Source: Gp6-AA40 sp035492455
GTDB taxonomy: Bacteria > Acidobacteriota > Vicinamibacteria > Vicinamibacterales > UBA2999
NCBI GenBank assembly: GCA_035492455.1
Contig: DATJJE010000016.1
Location: 106,355 to 170,354, forward strand
DNA length: 64,000 nucleotides
Direction: 5' to 3'
Below the pieces are notes generated by a model, which made no database searches, had not been told where the DNA came from, and saw only the letters and a list, made by a program, of their open reading frames with translations. Below are positions 1-8,838 of the stretch, piece by piece; the stretch's first letter is position 1; each line of letters starts with the position of its first letter. A program made the position numbers and the translations under genes.

Positions 1-3000
1 TCGGAGCTGATGGCGCCGGCGGCCACGAGATCGGCAATTACGACCCGCAGCTGCTCGTCGTCGAGGTCACAGGCTGCCGCGATCTCGTTCGCGAACGACG
101 CACCACGCTCGCGCAGGAACGTCAGTACGGGACTCTCGGGTGGCGTTTCGCTGCTGCGTGACAGCTGCAGCCACGCGTCGGCGTGCTCGCGGAGGAACAA
201 CGCAATCGGCGTCGCGCCAACGACCTGCGTCGGCGCGCCTTCGCCGAAGGCTACGGCACCGTCTCGGGGAAGCGCGCCGGTTCGACGCGCGGAGGCGGAA
301 GCGCGCGACAGACGCGCCCACGCGACCGAGCCGGTCAGGCACAACATGTCGAGCATCGTCGGATCGTACTGGCCGACCCGTGCCGCGAGCACGTCGCGCT
401 CCCACGCGCGGGCTGGCAGCTCGACACAGTCAAGCTGCGCCACGACCTCTCGCAGGCCGTCGAGACCGGTGAGACGCGACGCTGGTTCGACGTGCTGCCA
501 TGTGAACAGGAAGCGCATGAACTCGGCGGCGTTGACCGGCGCGATTTCCGCGCGCAGCCGGTTCAGGGTATAGCGATGAATGCGCGCGAGCAGCCGTCTG
601 TCGCACCACTCAAGTGGTAGCGTCTGGCCGGCATCCAGGATCCTCGCTCCAGCATCCGGCGAAAAGTGCCCGCGCAGCACCGCGCCCTCCGACTCCAGCG
701 CCAGCAAGGCCGCGTCGGCCTCGTTCGTCGCGATGCGGAGCGACTCCGCAAGCGCCAACGCCGTAGTTGGCCCGACGATGGAGAGTCGGCTGCGGAGCAA
801 CTCGAGGATCGCCTGCTCACGTGTCCATGCGCGTGCGGCCCGCGAGGGCGGAGCGCTGATCGGTGGTTCCAGCGTTGCTTCAGGATGAATGGCTAGAAAT
901 TCGGGCAGACGCTCGGCAGCGATCCAGATGCGGATCCCGGCTTTCGAATCCCGAGTCCCGGCCTGGAGTCCGCACGTTGCGCATGTCGCCCGCCCCGTTT
1001 CGGTCAAACCGGCTACTGGAATCGAGATTTCGGTTGGAAGAAGGAATCCCGCAATCAGCAACGCATCGTGCAGTTCGTCGGCGTCCTGCGGATCGGGCCG
1101 CTCTTCATCGCGCACGCGCCCAATCGCGTCGGCATCGAGCACACGCATCTCGCTGCCCGCCCGATCCGCCGGCACGCGCGTTTGCACCGCCTGCGTCCGC
1201 CGCTCCTCGAGCGGTGCATCGTCCATGAACGCGTACGGCTTGGCATTGAGGATCTCGTGCGCGAATGCGGAAGGCTCGGGCGTGTCCCGCGCAACGAGGC
1301 GCAGCTCGCCGGCGTGGATTCGATTCAGCACGGCGATTAGACCGGGGAAGTCCATCGCTTCCTCGAGGCAATCGCGCATCGTCTGATTGACCAGCGGATG
1401 GTCGGGAATCTCGCGATCGCCCGGAATGTTCTCCAGGCACGCTGCGGCATCCGGAAAGACGGCGGCCATCAGATCGTCGGCCTGCATGCGCTGCAGCTGC
1501 GGCGGCACCTTTACGCCGCCGCGACTGCGCGGCACCGCGAGCGAAATCGTCGTGTTCCACCGCCAGCGTGTCTTGAACACGGGCGCATCGAGGAGCGCCT
1601 GCACGAGGATGTCGCGCGTCGTTGCCGGGTGCAGATACCGGAATACATCGGAAAGCGGGAACGAATGCTGCGGTCCGAGTGACAGCAGCAATGCATCTTC
1701 CGTGGCGGCTGCCTGCAGCTCGAAGTTGAACTGACGGCAGAAGCGCTTCCGCAGCGCGAGCGTCCACGCTTTGTTGATGCGGCTGCCGAAGGGCGCGTGC
1801 AGCACCAGCTGCATCCCGCCTGCTTCGTCGAAGAAGCGCTCGAAGACGAGCGTCTCCTGCGTCGGAATCACGCCGAGCGCTGCTCGTCCTTCCAGCAGAT
1901 AGCTGACGGCCTGCGCGGCGCCGCCGGGACATAGTCCGGTCTCTTCGAAGAACGAAGGTGTTGGATTGCGCTCGAAGTCGCCGCGCAGTGTCGAAACGGC
2001 GCGCGAGAGTTCATCACTGCGCGCGGGTGCCTCGCCCAGCCAGAACGGGATGTTCGGCGGCGCCCCGTGCGCATCGCGTACGCGCACGGTGCCGGCCACC
2101 ACCTGTGTGATCTGCCACGATGTGTTGCCAAGCTGGAAGATGTCGCCGGCGTTGCTCTCGATGGCGAAATCCTCGTTCAGCGTACCGACGAACGTGTCCT
2201 CCGGTTCCAGCACCACTCGATAGTCGGCGATCTCGGGAATGGCTCCGCCCGAGGTGAGCGCCAGCATGCGCGTGCCGCGTCGTCCTTTCACGACCGAGTG
2301 CACCTCGTCGCGATGCACCAGCGCAGCGCGACGGCCGCGGCGCGTCGAAAAGCCCTCCGCAAGCATGCTGACGACCGCATCGAAATCAGCGCGCGTCAGC
2401 TCGCGGTACGGCCACGCCTGCCGCACGAACGCAAACAGATCGTCTTCGCCCATCTCACAGCAGGAAACCTCAGCCGCGATTTGCTGGGCGAGCACATCGA
2501 GCGGGCCGTCGAGCGACACAATGGCGTCGAGCTCGCCATGACTCGCCGCGCGAACGAGCGCCGCGCATTCGATCAGGTCGTCACGTGACATCGGAAACAG
2601 GCGGCCTTTCGGCGTGCCGCTGATGGTGTGCCCCGATCGTCCGATGCGCTGCAGCAGCGTGGCAATGCGGTGTGGCGATCCGATCTGGCAGGCGAGATCG
2701 ACGTGACCAATGTCGATGCCGAGTTCCAGCGAGGCGGTCGCAACCAGCGCTTTCAGCGCACCCGCCTTGAGCCGATGCTCGGCGTTGAGCCGGATCTCCT
2801 TCGACAGACTGCCATGGTGCGCTGTCACCGCCTCTTCGCCGAGGCGGTCGCTGAGGTGTCGCGCCGTCCGCTCCGCCATCTTCCGCGTGTTGACGAAGAT
2901 GAGCGTCGTCCTGTGTTCGGAGACGAGTTGTGTGAGGCGGTCGTAATACTCCTCCCACACCTCGTGCGCCATCACGGCGTCAAGCGGAGAGCGTGGGATC

Positions 3001-3767
3001 TCGATCGCGAGGTCCATTTCACGGCGATGCCCTGCGTCGATGATGGTGCAGTCAGCGGCGCGATTGCCGACGAGGAATCGCGCGACGTCTTCGATTGGCT
3101 TCTGCGTGGCGGAAAGGCCGATGCGTTGCAGGGGCCGGATGAAGCCGGTCCCTACAACGGATTGTACGCAGGAGCCGCCTTTAGGCCGCCCATCCGCGAG
3201 CCGTTCCAATCGCTCCAACGACAACGCCAGGTGCGCGCCGCGGCGGCCACCGATGACTGCATGGATTTCGTCGACGATGACTGTGCGCACCGTGCGCAGG
3301 ATTTCGCGGCTGCGCGCGGACGTCACCAGCAGATAGAGCGACTCGGGCGTCGTCACCAGGATGTGCGGCGGCTTGCGCAGCATGGCCGCGCGCTCCGAAG
3401 ACGTCGTGTCGCCGGTTCTCACCGCGGTCGTAATCTGCGGTGCGTTGACGCCGAGCCGTTCGGCGAGCTCACGGATGCCGCGCGTTGGCTCCGCAAGATT
3501 CTTGTGGATGTCCGCGCTCAGCGCCTTTAGCGGCGACACGTAGACGACACGCACTTCGTCGGGTAACGGGCGGTCTAAACCTTCGCGCACCAGCTCGTCG
3601 ATTGCGCTGAGAAACGCGGCGAGCGTCTTTCCCGACCCGGTCGGCGCCGCAATCAGCGTGTGTCGTCCGTCGCGAATAGCCGCCCAGCCGCGCTCCTGGA
3701 CGACGGTCGGCACGCCGAGCGCCTCTTGAAACCATTGCGAAACGACGGGATGAAAACCGGAGGGCAT
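1..3767 (-). CDS. lhr: Lhr-family DEAD/DEAH-box helicase (C-terminal part beyond window)
   Basis: Reading the minus strand from ATG at 3767 gives 1255 open codons with no stop before the window edge, so the carboxy end is missing. Visible helicase motifs are Walker A APTGSGKT (residues 41-48), VDEIHA (165-170), LSAT (218-221) and motif VI QRIGRSGH (373-380), followed by the long winged-helix and Lhr-specific region. Lhr proteins are ATP-dependent 3'-5' translocases acting on DNA and RNA:DNA hybrids, usually about 1400-1500 residues, so most of the gene is present. It is divergent from alkB with a short gap, consistent with a nucleic-acid repair role. Residues about 191-214 look like an in-frame repeat insertion just before the RIGLSAT motif, and heptamer repeats (932-966) occur near residues 935-945. 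The family call is firm; the exact substrate is not. Confidence 0.93.
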   Translation of the reverse strand, partial: MPSGFHPVVSQWFQEALGVPTVVQERGWAAIRDGRHTLIAAPTGSGKTLAAFLSAIDELVREGLDRPLPDEVRVVYVSPLKALSADIHKNLAEPTRGIRELAERLGVNAPQITTAVRTGDTTSSERAAMLRKPPHILVTTPESLYLLVTSARSREILRTVRTVIVDEIHAVIGGRRGAHLALSLERLERLADGRPKGGSCVQSVVGTGFIRPLQRIGLSATQKPIEDVARFLVGNRAADCTIIDAGHRREMDLAIEIPRSPLDAVMAHEVWEEYYDRLTQLVSEHRTTLIFVNTRKMAERTARHLSDRLGEEAVTAHHGSLSKEIRLNAEHRLKAGALKALVATASLELGIDIGHVDLACQIGSPHRIATLLQRIGRSGHTISGTPKGRLFPMSRDDLIECAALVRAASHGELDAIVSLDGPLDVLAQQIAAEVSCCEMGEDDLFAFVRQAWPYRELTRADFDAVVSMLAEGFSTRRGRRAALVHRDEVHSVVKGRRGTRMLALTSGGAIPEIADYRVVLEPEDTFVGTLNEDFAIESNAGDIFQLGNTSWQITQVVAGTVRVRDAHGAPPNIPFWLGEAPARSDELSRAVSTLRGDFERNPTPSFFEETGLCPGGAAQAVSYLLEGRAALGVIPTQETLVFERFFDEAGGMQLVLHAPFGSRINKAWTLALRKRFCRQFNFELQAAATEDALLLSLGPQHSFPLSDVFRYLHPATTRDILVQALLDAPVFKTRWRWNTTISLAVPRSRGGVKVPPQLQRMQADDLMAAVFPDAAACLENIPGDREIPDHPLVNQTMRDCLEEAMDFPGLIAVLNRIHAGELRLVARDTPEPSAFAHEILNAKPYAFMDDAPLEERRTQAVQTRVPADRAGSEMRVLDADAIGRVRDEERPDPQDADELHDALLIAGFLLPTEISIPVAGLTETGRATCATCGLQAGTRDSKAGIRIWIAAERLPEFLAIHPEATLEPPISAPPSRAARAWTREQAILELLRSRLSIVGPTTALALAESLRIATNEADAALLALESEGAVLRGHFSPDAGARILDAGQTLPLEWCDRRLLARIHRYTLNRLRAEIAPVNAAEFMRFLFTWQHVEPASRLTGLDGLREVVAQLDCVELPARAWERDVLAARVGQYDPTMLDMLCLTGSVAWARLSRASASARRTGALPRDGAVAFGEGAPTQVVGATPIALFLREHADAWLQLSRSSETPPESPVLTFLRERGASFANEIAAACDLDDEQLRVVIADLVAAGAISS
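932..966. repeat. GAATCCC heptamer tandem repeat inside lhr
   Basis: Five consecutive 7-base units can be laid out: GGATCCC, GGCTTTC, GAATCCC, GAGTCCC, GGCCTGG. The unit matches, on the other strand, the GGGATTC units at 9288-9322. The repeat falls in the Lhr carboxy half and contributes the residues TRDSKAGIRI without breaking the frame. Confidence 0.5.
3126..3197 (-). repeat. TGTAGGG-type palindromic repeat inserted in lhr
   Basis: On the minus strand this reads as two adjacent palindrome copies. The first has TGTAGGG, ACCGGC, a short loop, CCGGCCCCT and GCAA; the second is a decayed copy with GGCGGCCTAAAGGCGGCTCC. The stretch is 72 bases (24 codons), keeps the helicase frame and lies between LERLERL and the RIGLSAT motif, where Lhr proteins normally have a short loop. 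The same sequence type recurs at 4486-4515, 11428-11456, 44913-44938 and 61770-61797. Confidence 0.75.
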
Positions 3768-3797
3768 TGGAAGTTGGAAGTTGGAAGTTGGAGGTTG
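3768..3797. repeat. TTGGAAG heptamer tandem repeat in the lhr/alkB gap
   Basis: About four copies of TTGGAAG (the last as TTGGAGG) start one base after the lhr start codon and fill most of the divergent intergenic region. The rest (3798-3817) is AT-richer and includes TTGAAA and CATATA, which could be promoter elements for alkB, although their spacing is not canonical. The repeat would lie in the 5' untranslated or promoter region of both genes. Confidence 0.8.
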
Positions 3798-3817
3798 AAA
3801 TTCGATCATATAGCAGC

Positions 3818-4474
3818 GTGCAGAGTTCAATCCCATTCGGTCGCGAACGCGAGCTCGTGGCGATCGCCGACGGCGCAACTTGGCTGAAGCACTGGCTGTC
3901 GATCGACGAGCAGCGGGCGCTCGCGGCGGAATGTCGCGCGATCATGGACGGCCCGGCCGGCGGTTACGTGCCGACTGTCCGCGGCGGGGGTAAGATGAAA
4001 GTGCGCATGGTGTGCCTCGGGCGGCACTGGAATGCGCTCACCTATAAATACGAGTCGATGCGCAGCGACTACGACGCTGCGGCGGTGGCGCCGGTTCCTG
4101 AAAGTTGGGTGGCGCTCGCCTCGCGCATGGCACGCGACGCCGGCTTCGCCTTCGAGCCGGACCTCTGCATCATGAACTGGTATGACGCCGACGGTCGCAT
4201 GGGATTGCACCAGGACAAGGATGAGGGGCGCGACTCCATTGCCGCCGGCCTTCCCGTCGTGTCGATCTCGCTCGGTGATACAGCGCGGTTCCTGTTCGGT
4301 GGATTGAAGCGTCGCGACGAGATCCGACCGCTGTTGCTCGAATCGGGTGACGCGTTTGTATTTGGTGGCGCCGCACGGCTGCGGTATCACGGCGTGTCGC
4401 GCATCGTTCCCGACAGCGCGCCGCCGGAGCTCGGAATGACGGGACGCTTCAACCTGACATTCAGAAGGTATTGA
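3818..4474 (+). CDS. alkB: AlkB-family 2-oxoglutarate/Fe(II) DNA-repair dioxygenase
   Basis: The product oxidatively removes alkyl lesions from DNA bases, using 2-oxoglutarate and Fe(II). With a GTG start at 3818 it has 218 residues, the same length class as E. coli AlkB. The iron ligands are visible as LHQDKDE (His131, Asp133) and a distal YHG histidine (191); the 2-oxoglutarate arginines lie in RFNLTFR near the carboxy end. FGGLKRRD and the preceding Ser/Gly-rich strand also match AlkB. The frame extends upstream to a TTG at 3767, but that part is translated heptamer repeat and is rejected. GTG at 3857 is an alternative start. No good ribosome binding site is visible, so a leaderless transcript is possible. 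Divergent from lhr; its stop overlaps the ribosome binding site region of the next gene. Confidence 0.9.
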   Translation: MQSSIPFGRERELVAIADGATWLKHWLSIDEQRALAAECRAIMDGPAGGYVPTVRGGGKMKVRMVCLGRHWNALTYKYESMRSDYDAAAVAPVPESWVALASRMARDAGFAFEPDLCIMNWYDADGRMGLHQDKDEGRDSIAAGLPVVSISLGDTARFLFGGLKRRDEIRPLLLESGDAFVFGGAARLRYHGVSRIVPDSAPPELGMTGRFNLTFRRY

Positions 4475-4475
4475 G

Positions 4476-5189
4476 ATGAGAATGATCGGTCGGCCGGCTA
4501 AAGCCGGCCCCTACGTCCTTGCCTTCCTGCTGGTCGCTTCAACCGCGCACGCGCAGACGATTCGGAGCGACTTTCTCGAGCAGAAGGGCGCGCCGTCGGT
4601 CAATTACGGCATCTGGGTGCCGCGTGCCTATCATGGCGAGCCGGTGCCGCTGATCCTCGCGCTGCACTATGGCGGCGATCCGAACGGTGCCGGCCGCGAC
4701 ATGATGCGCATTTTGATTCAGCCGGCGCTGGGCGAGCTCGGCGCCATCATCGTTGCGCCCGATTCGGTCGACGGCGGATGGAGCACGTCGGCGAACGAGC
4801 GGGCCGTCAACGCCCTGCTCGCGCACATCGAGGGCAAGTACGCGATCGATCAGAAGAAGGTAATCGTCACCGGCTTCAGCATGGGCGGAGCGGGTGTCTG
4901 GTACTGGGCCGACAAGTACCCGGAGCGGTTCAGCGCGGCAATTCCGCTGGCCGGAAGACCGACCCCCGCACCGGAGGGATGGCGGGTGCCGGTGTTCGCG
5001 GTGCACTCGCGCGCCGATCAGACGGTGCCGATCGGTCCGACCGAGCAGCGCATAGCGGAGTTGAAGAAGCGCGGTATCAATGCGCAGCTCGTGGTCGTCA
5101 ACGGCATCCAGCACTACGAGACGTATAAGTTCGTTGACGCACTCCGCCAAGCTGTTCCCTGGGTTAAAGAGGTCTGGAAGACGAGATGA
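4476..5189 (+). CDS. Secreted alpha/beta-hydrolase (esterase/prolyl-oligopeptidase-like)
   Basis: A 237-residue exported serine hydrolase. After an amino-terminal signal ending in TAHAQ comes an alpha/beta-hydrolase core with nucleophile motif GFSMGG (Ser135), an acid in HSRADQ (about residue 181) and a base in QHYETY (His about 213). Length and motifs fit the dienelactone-hydrolase / feruloyl-esterase / PHB-depolymerase-like group; the substrate cannot be named. AGAAGG lies 7 bases before the ATG at 4476, and the gene starts 1 base after alkB. The first codons (RPAKAGPYVL) are a translated palindromic repeat, so part of the signal peptide derives from mobile repeat DNA. It overlaps the next gene by ATGA, suggesting co-translation with the M28 peptidase. 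Confidence 0.8.
   Translation: MRMIGRPAKAGPYVLAFLLVASTAHAQTIRSDFLEQKGAPSVNYGIWVPRAYHGEPVPLILALHYGGDPNGAGRDMMRILIQPALGELGAIIVAPDSVDGGWSTSANERAVNALLAHIEGKYAIDQKKVIVTGFSMGGAGVWYWADKYPERFSAAIPLAGRPTPAPEGWRVPVFAVHSRADQTVPIGPTEQRIAELKKRGINAQLVVVNGIQHYETYKFVDALRQAVPWVKEVWKTR
4486..4515 (+). repeat. TGTAGGG-family palindrome in a signal-peptide coding region
   Basis: The core GGCCGGCTAAAGCCGGCC (4492-4509) is an inverted repeat, followed by CCTACG, which matches the GCCCCTACA end seen in other copies. It encodes RPAKAGPYV near the amino end of the secreted esterase. Confidence 0.8.
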
Positions 5190-7435
5190 AATCACGAAGG
5201 GCACGAAGAACGCGAATTTCACGACAGCTAGTTGTCACCGCCTGCGTAACTGTCGGCGCGCTCGGCGTGCTGACCGCACAGGCGCCGCAGTCGTGGGACG
5301 CGAAGTTCCGCGCCATTCCCGACGCGAAGAACGTCGGCGAATACGTCAAGCGGATGAGCGCTCGCCCGCATCATCTCGGCTCGTCCTACGACAAGGACGA
5401 TGCCGAATGGATTCTGTCGAAGTTCAAGGAGTGGGGATGGGATGCGCGCATCGAACAGTTCGACGTGCTCTTTCCAACGCCGAAAGAACGCATCGTGGAA
5501 ATGGTCGCGCCGACGGCGTCACAGCTGAAGCTGGAAGAGCCACCGGTCGTCATCGACCCGACATCGGCTCAGAAGTCGGAGCAGCTTCCCTCATTCAACG
5601 CGTATTCGGTTGATGGTGACGTGACCGGCCCGATCGTCTACGTGAACTACGGCCGACCGCAGGACTACGAGGATCTGGAGCGACGCGGCGTCTCGGTGCG
5701 GGGCGCAATCGTCGTCGCGCGGTACGGCAACTCATGGCGCGGCATCAAGCCGAAGGTGGCGGCGGAGCATGGCGCGATCGGATGCCTGATCTATTCGGAT
5801 CCAATGGACGATGGCTACTACATCGACGATATATTTCCCGACGGTCCGACGCGCAACGGGGCCGGTGTGCAGCGCGGCAGCGTGATGGATATGCCGACGT
5901 ATCCAGGTGATCCGCTGACGCCGAATGTCGGGGCGACCGCTGATGCCAAGCGTCTCGACATCAAGGATGTTGCGACGCTCACGAAGATCCCGGTGCTGCC
6001 GATTTCGTACGCGGACGCGCAGCCGCTGCTCGCGGCGCTGAAAGGCGCCGTCGTGCCGGAATCGTGGCGCGGCGCGCTGCCGATCACGTATCACTTCGGT
6101 CCGGGACCTGCGCGCGTGCACATGAAGCTCGCGTTCAACTGGAATCGCGTGCCGGCCTACGACGTCATCGCGCGCCTGCAGGGGTCGACGTATGCGGACG
6201 AGTGGGTCATCCGTGGCAATCACCACGATGCGTGGGTCAACGGCGCTCAGGATCCCGGCTCCGGCATGTCGGCGGTGCTCGAGGAAGCGCGCGCTCTCGG
6301 CGAGCTGGTGAAACAGGGCTGGCGGCCGAAGCGCACCATCGTGTACGCCGCGTGGGACGGAGAGGAGGAGGGCCTGCTCGGATCCACGGAATGGGTCGAG
6401 GCGCACGACAAGGATTTGCGTGAGCACGCGGTCGCGTACCTCAACTCCGACGGCACTGGTCGCGGCTTCTTCAATCCAACGGGCTCGCACGTTCTCGAGA
6501 ATCTGGTGAACGGCGTCGCGCGCGATGTGGAAGATCCGGAAACGAAGCTGACTGTCTGGAAGCGCGCGCAGGCCCGGCGCATTCAGAACGGATCACGCGA
6601 CGAGCGCAACGACGCGCGGACGCGAAGCGACCTGCGCATCGCAGCGCTCGGATCGGGATCGGATTACTCGTCGTTTCTGCAGCACAACGGCGTGCCCTCC
6701 GTCGACATCCGCTTTGGCGGCTTCGATACCAGCGACGGCATCTATCACTCGATCTACGACGACTTTTTCTATTACACGAAGTTCCTCGATACCGACTTCG
6801 CTTACGGGAGAGCACTTGCGCAGGTCGGCGGCACGATGGTCATTCGGCTCGCCGACGCGGATCTTCTGCCGTTCGAGTACACGGACCTCGCCGACACGGT
6901 GCAGACCTACGTGAAGGAGCTCCAGGCGCTGCTGAAAACGCAGCAGGATGACGTGCGCGAACGGAATCGTCAGATCGACGAAGGCGTGTTTGCCGCCACC
7001 AACGATCCGAAGCGGCCCCTGCAGGCGCCAAAGAAGGAGCCGGTGGCGCCGGCGCTCAATTTCGCTCCCCTCGAGAACTCGGCTGAGCTGTTGACGCAGG
7101 CGGCGGCTCGCTATCAGAAGGCCGTGGGAGCGGCGCGTCCGGCGCTGGCGTCAAATACGGGCGCGGTGCGTGCGGTAAACGCGAAGCTGCTGCAGTCGGA
7201 ACGTCAGCTCACCGACGATGGCGGTTTGCCGAAGCGGCCGTGGTATCGGCACATGCTGTACGCGCCAGGCTTCTACACGGGTTATGCGGTAAAGACGATG
7301 CCGGGCGTGCGCGAGGCGATCGAGCAGAAATCGTACGCCGAAGCCGAACGGGAAGTTGGCCGCGTGGCCGCGGCACTTCAGCGCGAGGCCGCGCTGCTGG
7401 ACGCCGCGTCGCTGCAGTTAGAAGGACTGAGGTAG
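5186..7435 (+). CDS. M28 metallopeptidase, glutamate carboxypeptidase II-like
   Basis: A 749-residue exported zinc peptidase related to folate hydrolase/NAALADase, which removes carboxy-terminal residues (often glutamate) from peptides. A basic signal segment ends near LTAQA. A protease-associated domain (about 120-270) is inserted before the M28 catalytic core. Metal-binding positions visible are the HHD of NHHDAW (346-348), DPGSG (Asp356), GEEEG (393-396), the Asp of LNSDG and YHSIYD (His521). The carboxy third is the transferrin-receptor-like dimerisation domain. It overlaps the upstream esterase gene by four bases (ATGA), so the two exported hydrolases probably form a unit. Length and motif order are typical of the family. 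Confidence 0.93.
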   Translation: MKSRRARRTRISRQLVVTACVTVGALGVLTAQAPQSWDAKFRAIPDAKNVGEYVKRMSARPHHLGSSYDKDDAEWILSKFKEWGWDARIEQFDVLFPTPKERIVEMVAPTASQLKLEEPPVVIDPTSAQKSEQLPSFNAYSVDGDVTGPIVYVNYGRPQDYEDLERRGVSVRGAIVVARYGNSWRGIKPKVAAEHGAIGCLIYSDPMDDGYYIDDIFPDGPTRNGAGVQRGSVMDMPTYPGDPLTPNVGATADAKRLDIKDVATLTKIPVLPISYADAQPLLAALKGAVVPESWRGALPITYHFGPGPARVHMKLAFNWNRVPAYDVIARLQGSTYADEWVIRGNHHDAWVNGAQDPGSGMSAVLEEARALGELVKQGWRPKRTIVYAAWDGEEEGLLGSTEWVEAHDKDLREHAVAYLNSDGTGRGFFNPTGSHVLENLVNGVARDVEDPETKLTVWKRAQARRIQNGSRDERNDARTRSDLRIAALGSGSDYSSFLQHNGVPSVDIRFGGFDTSDGIYHSIYDDFFYYTKFLDTDFAYGRALAQVGGTMVIRLADADLLPFEYTDLADTVQTYVKELQALLKTQQDDVRERNRQIDEGVFAATNDPKRPLQAPKKEPVAPALNFAPLENSAELLTQAAARYQKAVGAARPALASNTGAVRAVNAKLLQSERQLTDDGGLPKRPWYRHMLYAPGFYTGYAVKTMPGVREAIEQKSYAEAEREVGRVAAALQREAALLDAASLQLEGLR

Positions 7436-7438
7436 ACG

Positions 7439-8197
7439 TTAGTTCGTCGCGACGGTCGTGGGTGCCGCGGCAGGCGCGCAGTTGAGATACTTGGACGTCT
7501 TCAACCACGTCTCATCCGGGTAATAGGAGAAGATCACTCCGCCGCCGCGAACGGTATCGATTACCTGACGGGCAATGGCTTCACGCAGCGCCGGGCATCC
7601 CCAGCTGCGCCCGAGTCTGCCGTTCGCCTTCGCCACCTCCGCGTTCACATACGGGGCGCCATGCATGACGATGGCGCGCTCGCGTGCGTGGCCGTTGAAT
7701 CCCGCCTCCAGGCCATCGAGCCGCAGCGAATAGCCGTTGTGACCGACGTACGTGTCCGCAGTGCGGAAAAGGCCGATGCTCGATTCACGGCTTTCCATTG
7801 CATCGGAGAAATGGACGGCCATGTTGTCGCCGGTATTGCGGCCGTGCGCCACCAGCTCGTTGAACAGGATCTTGCCTGTGCGCGTGTCGAAGACCCACAG
7901 CCGCGGAGTGGTCGACGGCAGTGAGTAGTCGATCAGCGTCAGCGTCGGTGGCGCGTCCAAGTCACCAGAAGCGACGCCGCACGATACCGCGGTGACGGCG
8001 AGGTCCAAGACCTGAAGGTTGACGCCAGATGCGCGTGCCGCTGCGCGATCGATCGGAGACAAGCGTGCTGCCGGGGCGGATGCCACGACGGGGTGGCGCG
8101 CCGGCATGGATGCGACCGCAGCCGTTTTCGCCCCGACAGTTCCGCCGGACAAACTGACGAGCATGGCGAGCAGAGCGGTAACAGAAACCTTGCGCAT
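7439..8197 (-). CDS. Murein L,D-transpeptidase catalytic domain protein
   Basis: A 252-residue exported protein, convergent with the M28 gene. After a signal peptide and an Ala-rich linker, the carboxy half has the L,D-transpeptidase catalytic signature: a histidine in VMHGAPY (about 179) and the cysteine in GRSWGCPA (Cys201). Such enzymes form 3-3 crosslinks in peptidoglycan or attach proteins to it, and this group resembles the YkuD-related murein transpeptidase family (PF13645). The ATG at 8197 is preferred over an in-frame TTG one codon upstream, because GAAGAG precedes it at a good distance. The chain is slightly long for the family because of the linker. The family call is good; cleavage versus crosslinking is not decided by sequence. 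Confidence 0.85.
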   Translation of the reverse strand: MRKVSVTALLAMLVSLSGGTVGAKTAAVASMPARHPVVASAPAARLSPIDRAAARASGVNLQVLDLAVTAVSCGVASGDLDAPPTLTLIDYSLPSTTPRLWVFDTRTGKILFNELVAHGRNTGDNMAVHFSDAMESRESSIGLFRTADTYVGHNGYSLRLDGLEAGFNGHARERAIVMHGAPYVNAEVAKANGRLGRSWGCPALREAIARQVIDTVRGGGVIFSYYPDETWLKTSKYLNCAPAAAPTTVATN

Positions 8198-8445
8198 CAA
8201 CTCTTCAAAAACCTCAGGAGAATTTGAGGGGGCTCACCATAGTACGGTCCGTGCGGCGTGCTTGCAACCTGAAGAGAATCTTGGCGACGCGAGCCGCAGC
8301 TCGCGAAGCGAGCGACAGCTGATCGATTTCTGCGGCGCGAAGGCATTCTTCGGGCCATAATCGCGTCCGCCGCCCGCTCGCACTGATGTCGCGAGCTTCG
8401 GCGCGACAGGCTTTCGGAGAGTGCGAAGGCGGACGAGGAGATTTC
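8198..8445. other. Divergent intergenic region
   Basis: About 250 bases between the divergent transpeptidase-like and SWIB genes, so it should carry both promoters. I see no clear hexamer pair, tRNA or small ORF of convincing quality. It contains the GAGGAG ribosome binding site of the SWIB gene and a GCGAGCCGCAGCTCGCG-like imperfect inverted repeat near 8289-8305. Confidence 0.4.
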
Positions 8446-8787
8446 ATGGCGAAGAAGAGTGCGAGGAAAGCGACTGCGAGAAAAGGGACGGCGCGCAAAG
8501 CGGCCGGGGGTTCGAAGAAGAGGGCGGGCGGACGCAGGACCGCGAACGCGGCGTTCATGAGGCCGGTAGCGCCGGACGCCACTGTCGCCGAAGTTGTCGG
8601 CGACAAGCCGATTCCACGCACCGAGGTGACCAAGCGGCTCTGGGCCTACATCAAGAAGAACGGGCTGCAGGACAACAAGAACAGGCGGATGATCAACGCC
8701 GACGCGAAGCTGAAAGCGGTCTTTGGCGGCAAGTCCGCAGTCAACATGTTCGAGATGACGAAGCTGGTAAACAAGCACTTGAAATAG
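8446..8787 (+). CDS. SWIB/MDM2-domain protein with histone-H1-like basic tail
   Basis: A 113-residue protein in two parts. The first ~37 residues are almost all Lys, Arg, Ala, Gly and Ser, resembling a histone H1 or Hc1 tail and presumably binding DNA. The rest is a SWIB domain (PRTEVTKRLWAYIKKN, INADAKLKAVF, FEMTKLVNKHL), known from chromatin remodelling subunits and found in chlamydiae and many environmental bacteria. The ATG at 8446 follows GAGGAG by 5-6 bases, a strong ribosome binding site; the longer frame upstream is ignored. The role is likely nucleoid-associated, by inference from composition. No operon partner is evident. Confidence 0.85.
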   Translation: MAKKSARKATARKGTARKAAGGSKKRAGGRRTANAAFMRPVAPDATVAEVVGDKPIPRTEVTKRLWAYIKKNGLQDNKNRRMINADAKLKAVFGGKSAVNMFEMTKLVNKHLK

Positions 8788-8838
8788 CCCGACCAGGGGC
8801 CGCCTGTCCGCGTCTTTGGTTAATATCAGCTATTGACC

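Noticed and set aside
2628..3530. 300-codon open frame on the plus strand
   Set aside because: It is antisense to the helicase motifs of Lhr, which are clear on the minus strand.
3767..3817. Amino extension of AlkB from TTG 3767
   Set aside because: The extension is translated TTGGAAG repeat and is not part of any AlkB family member; a later GTG is more likely.
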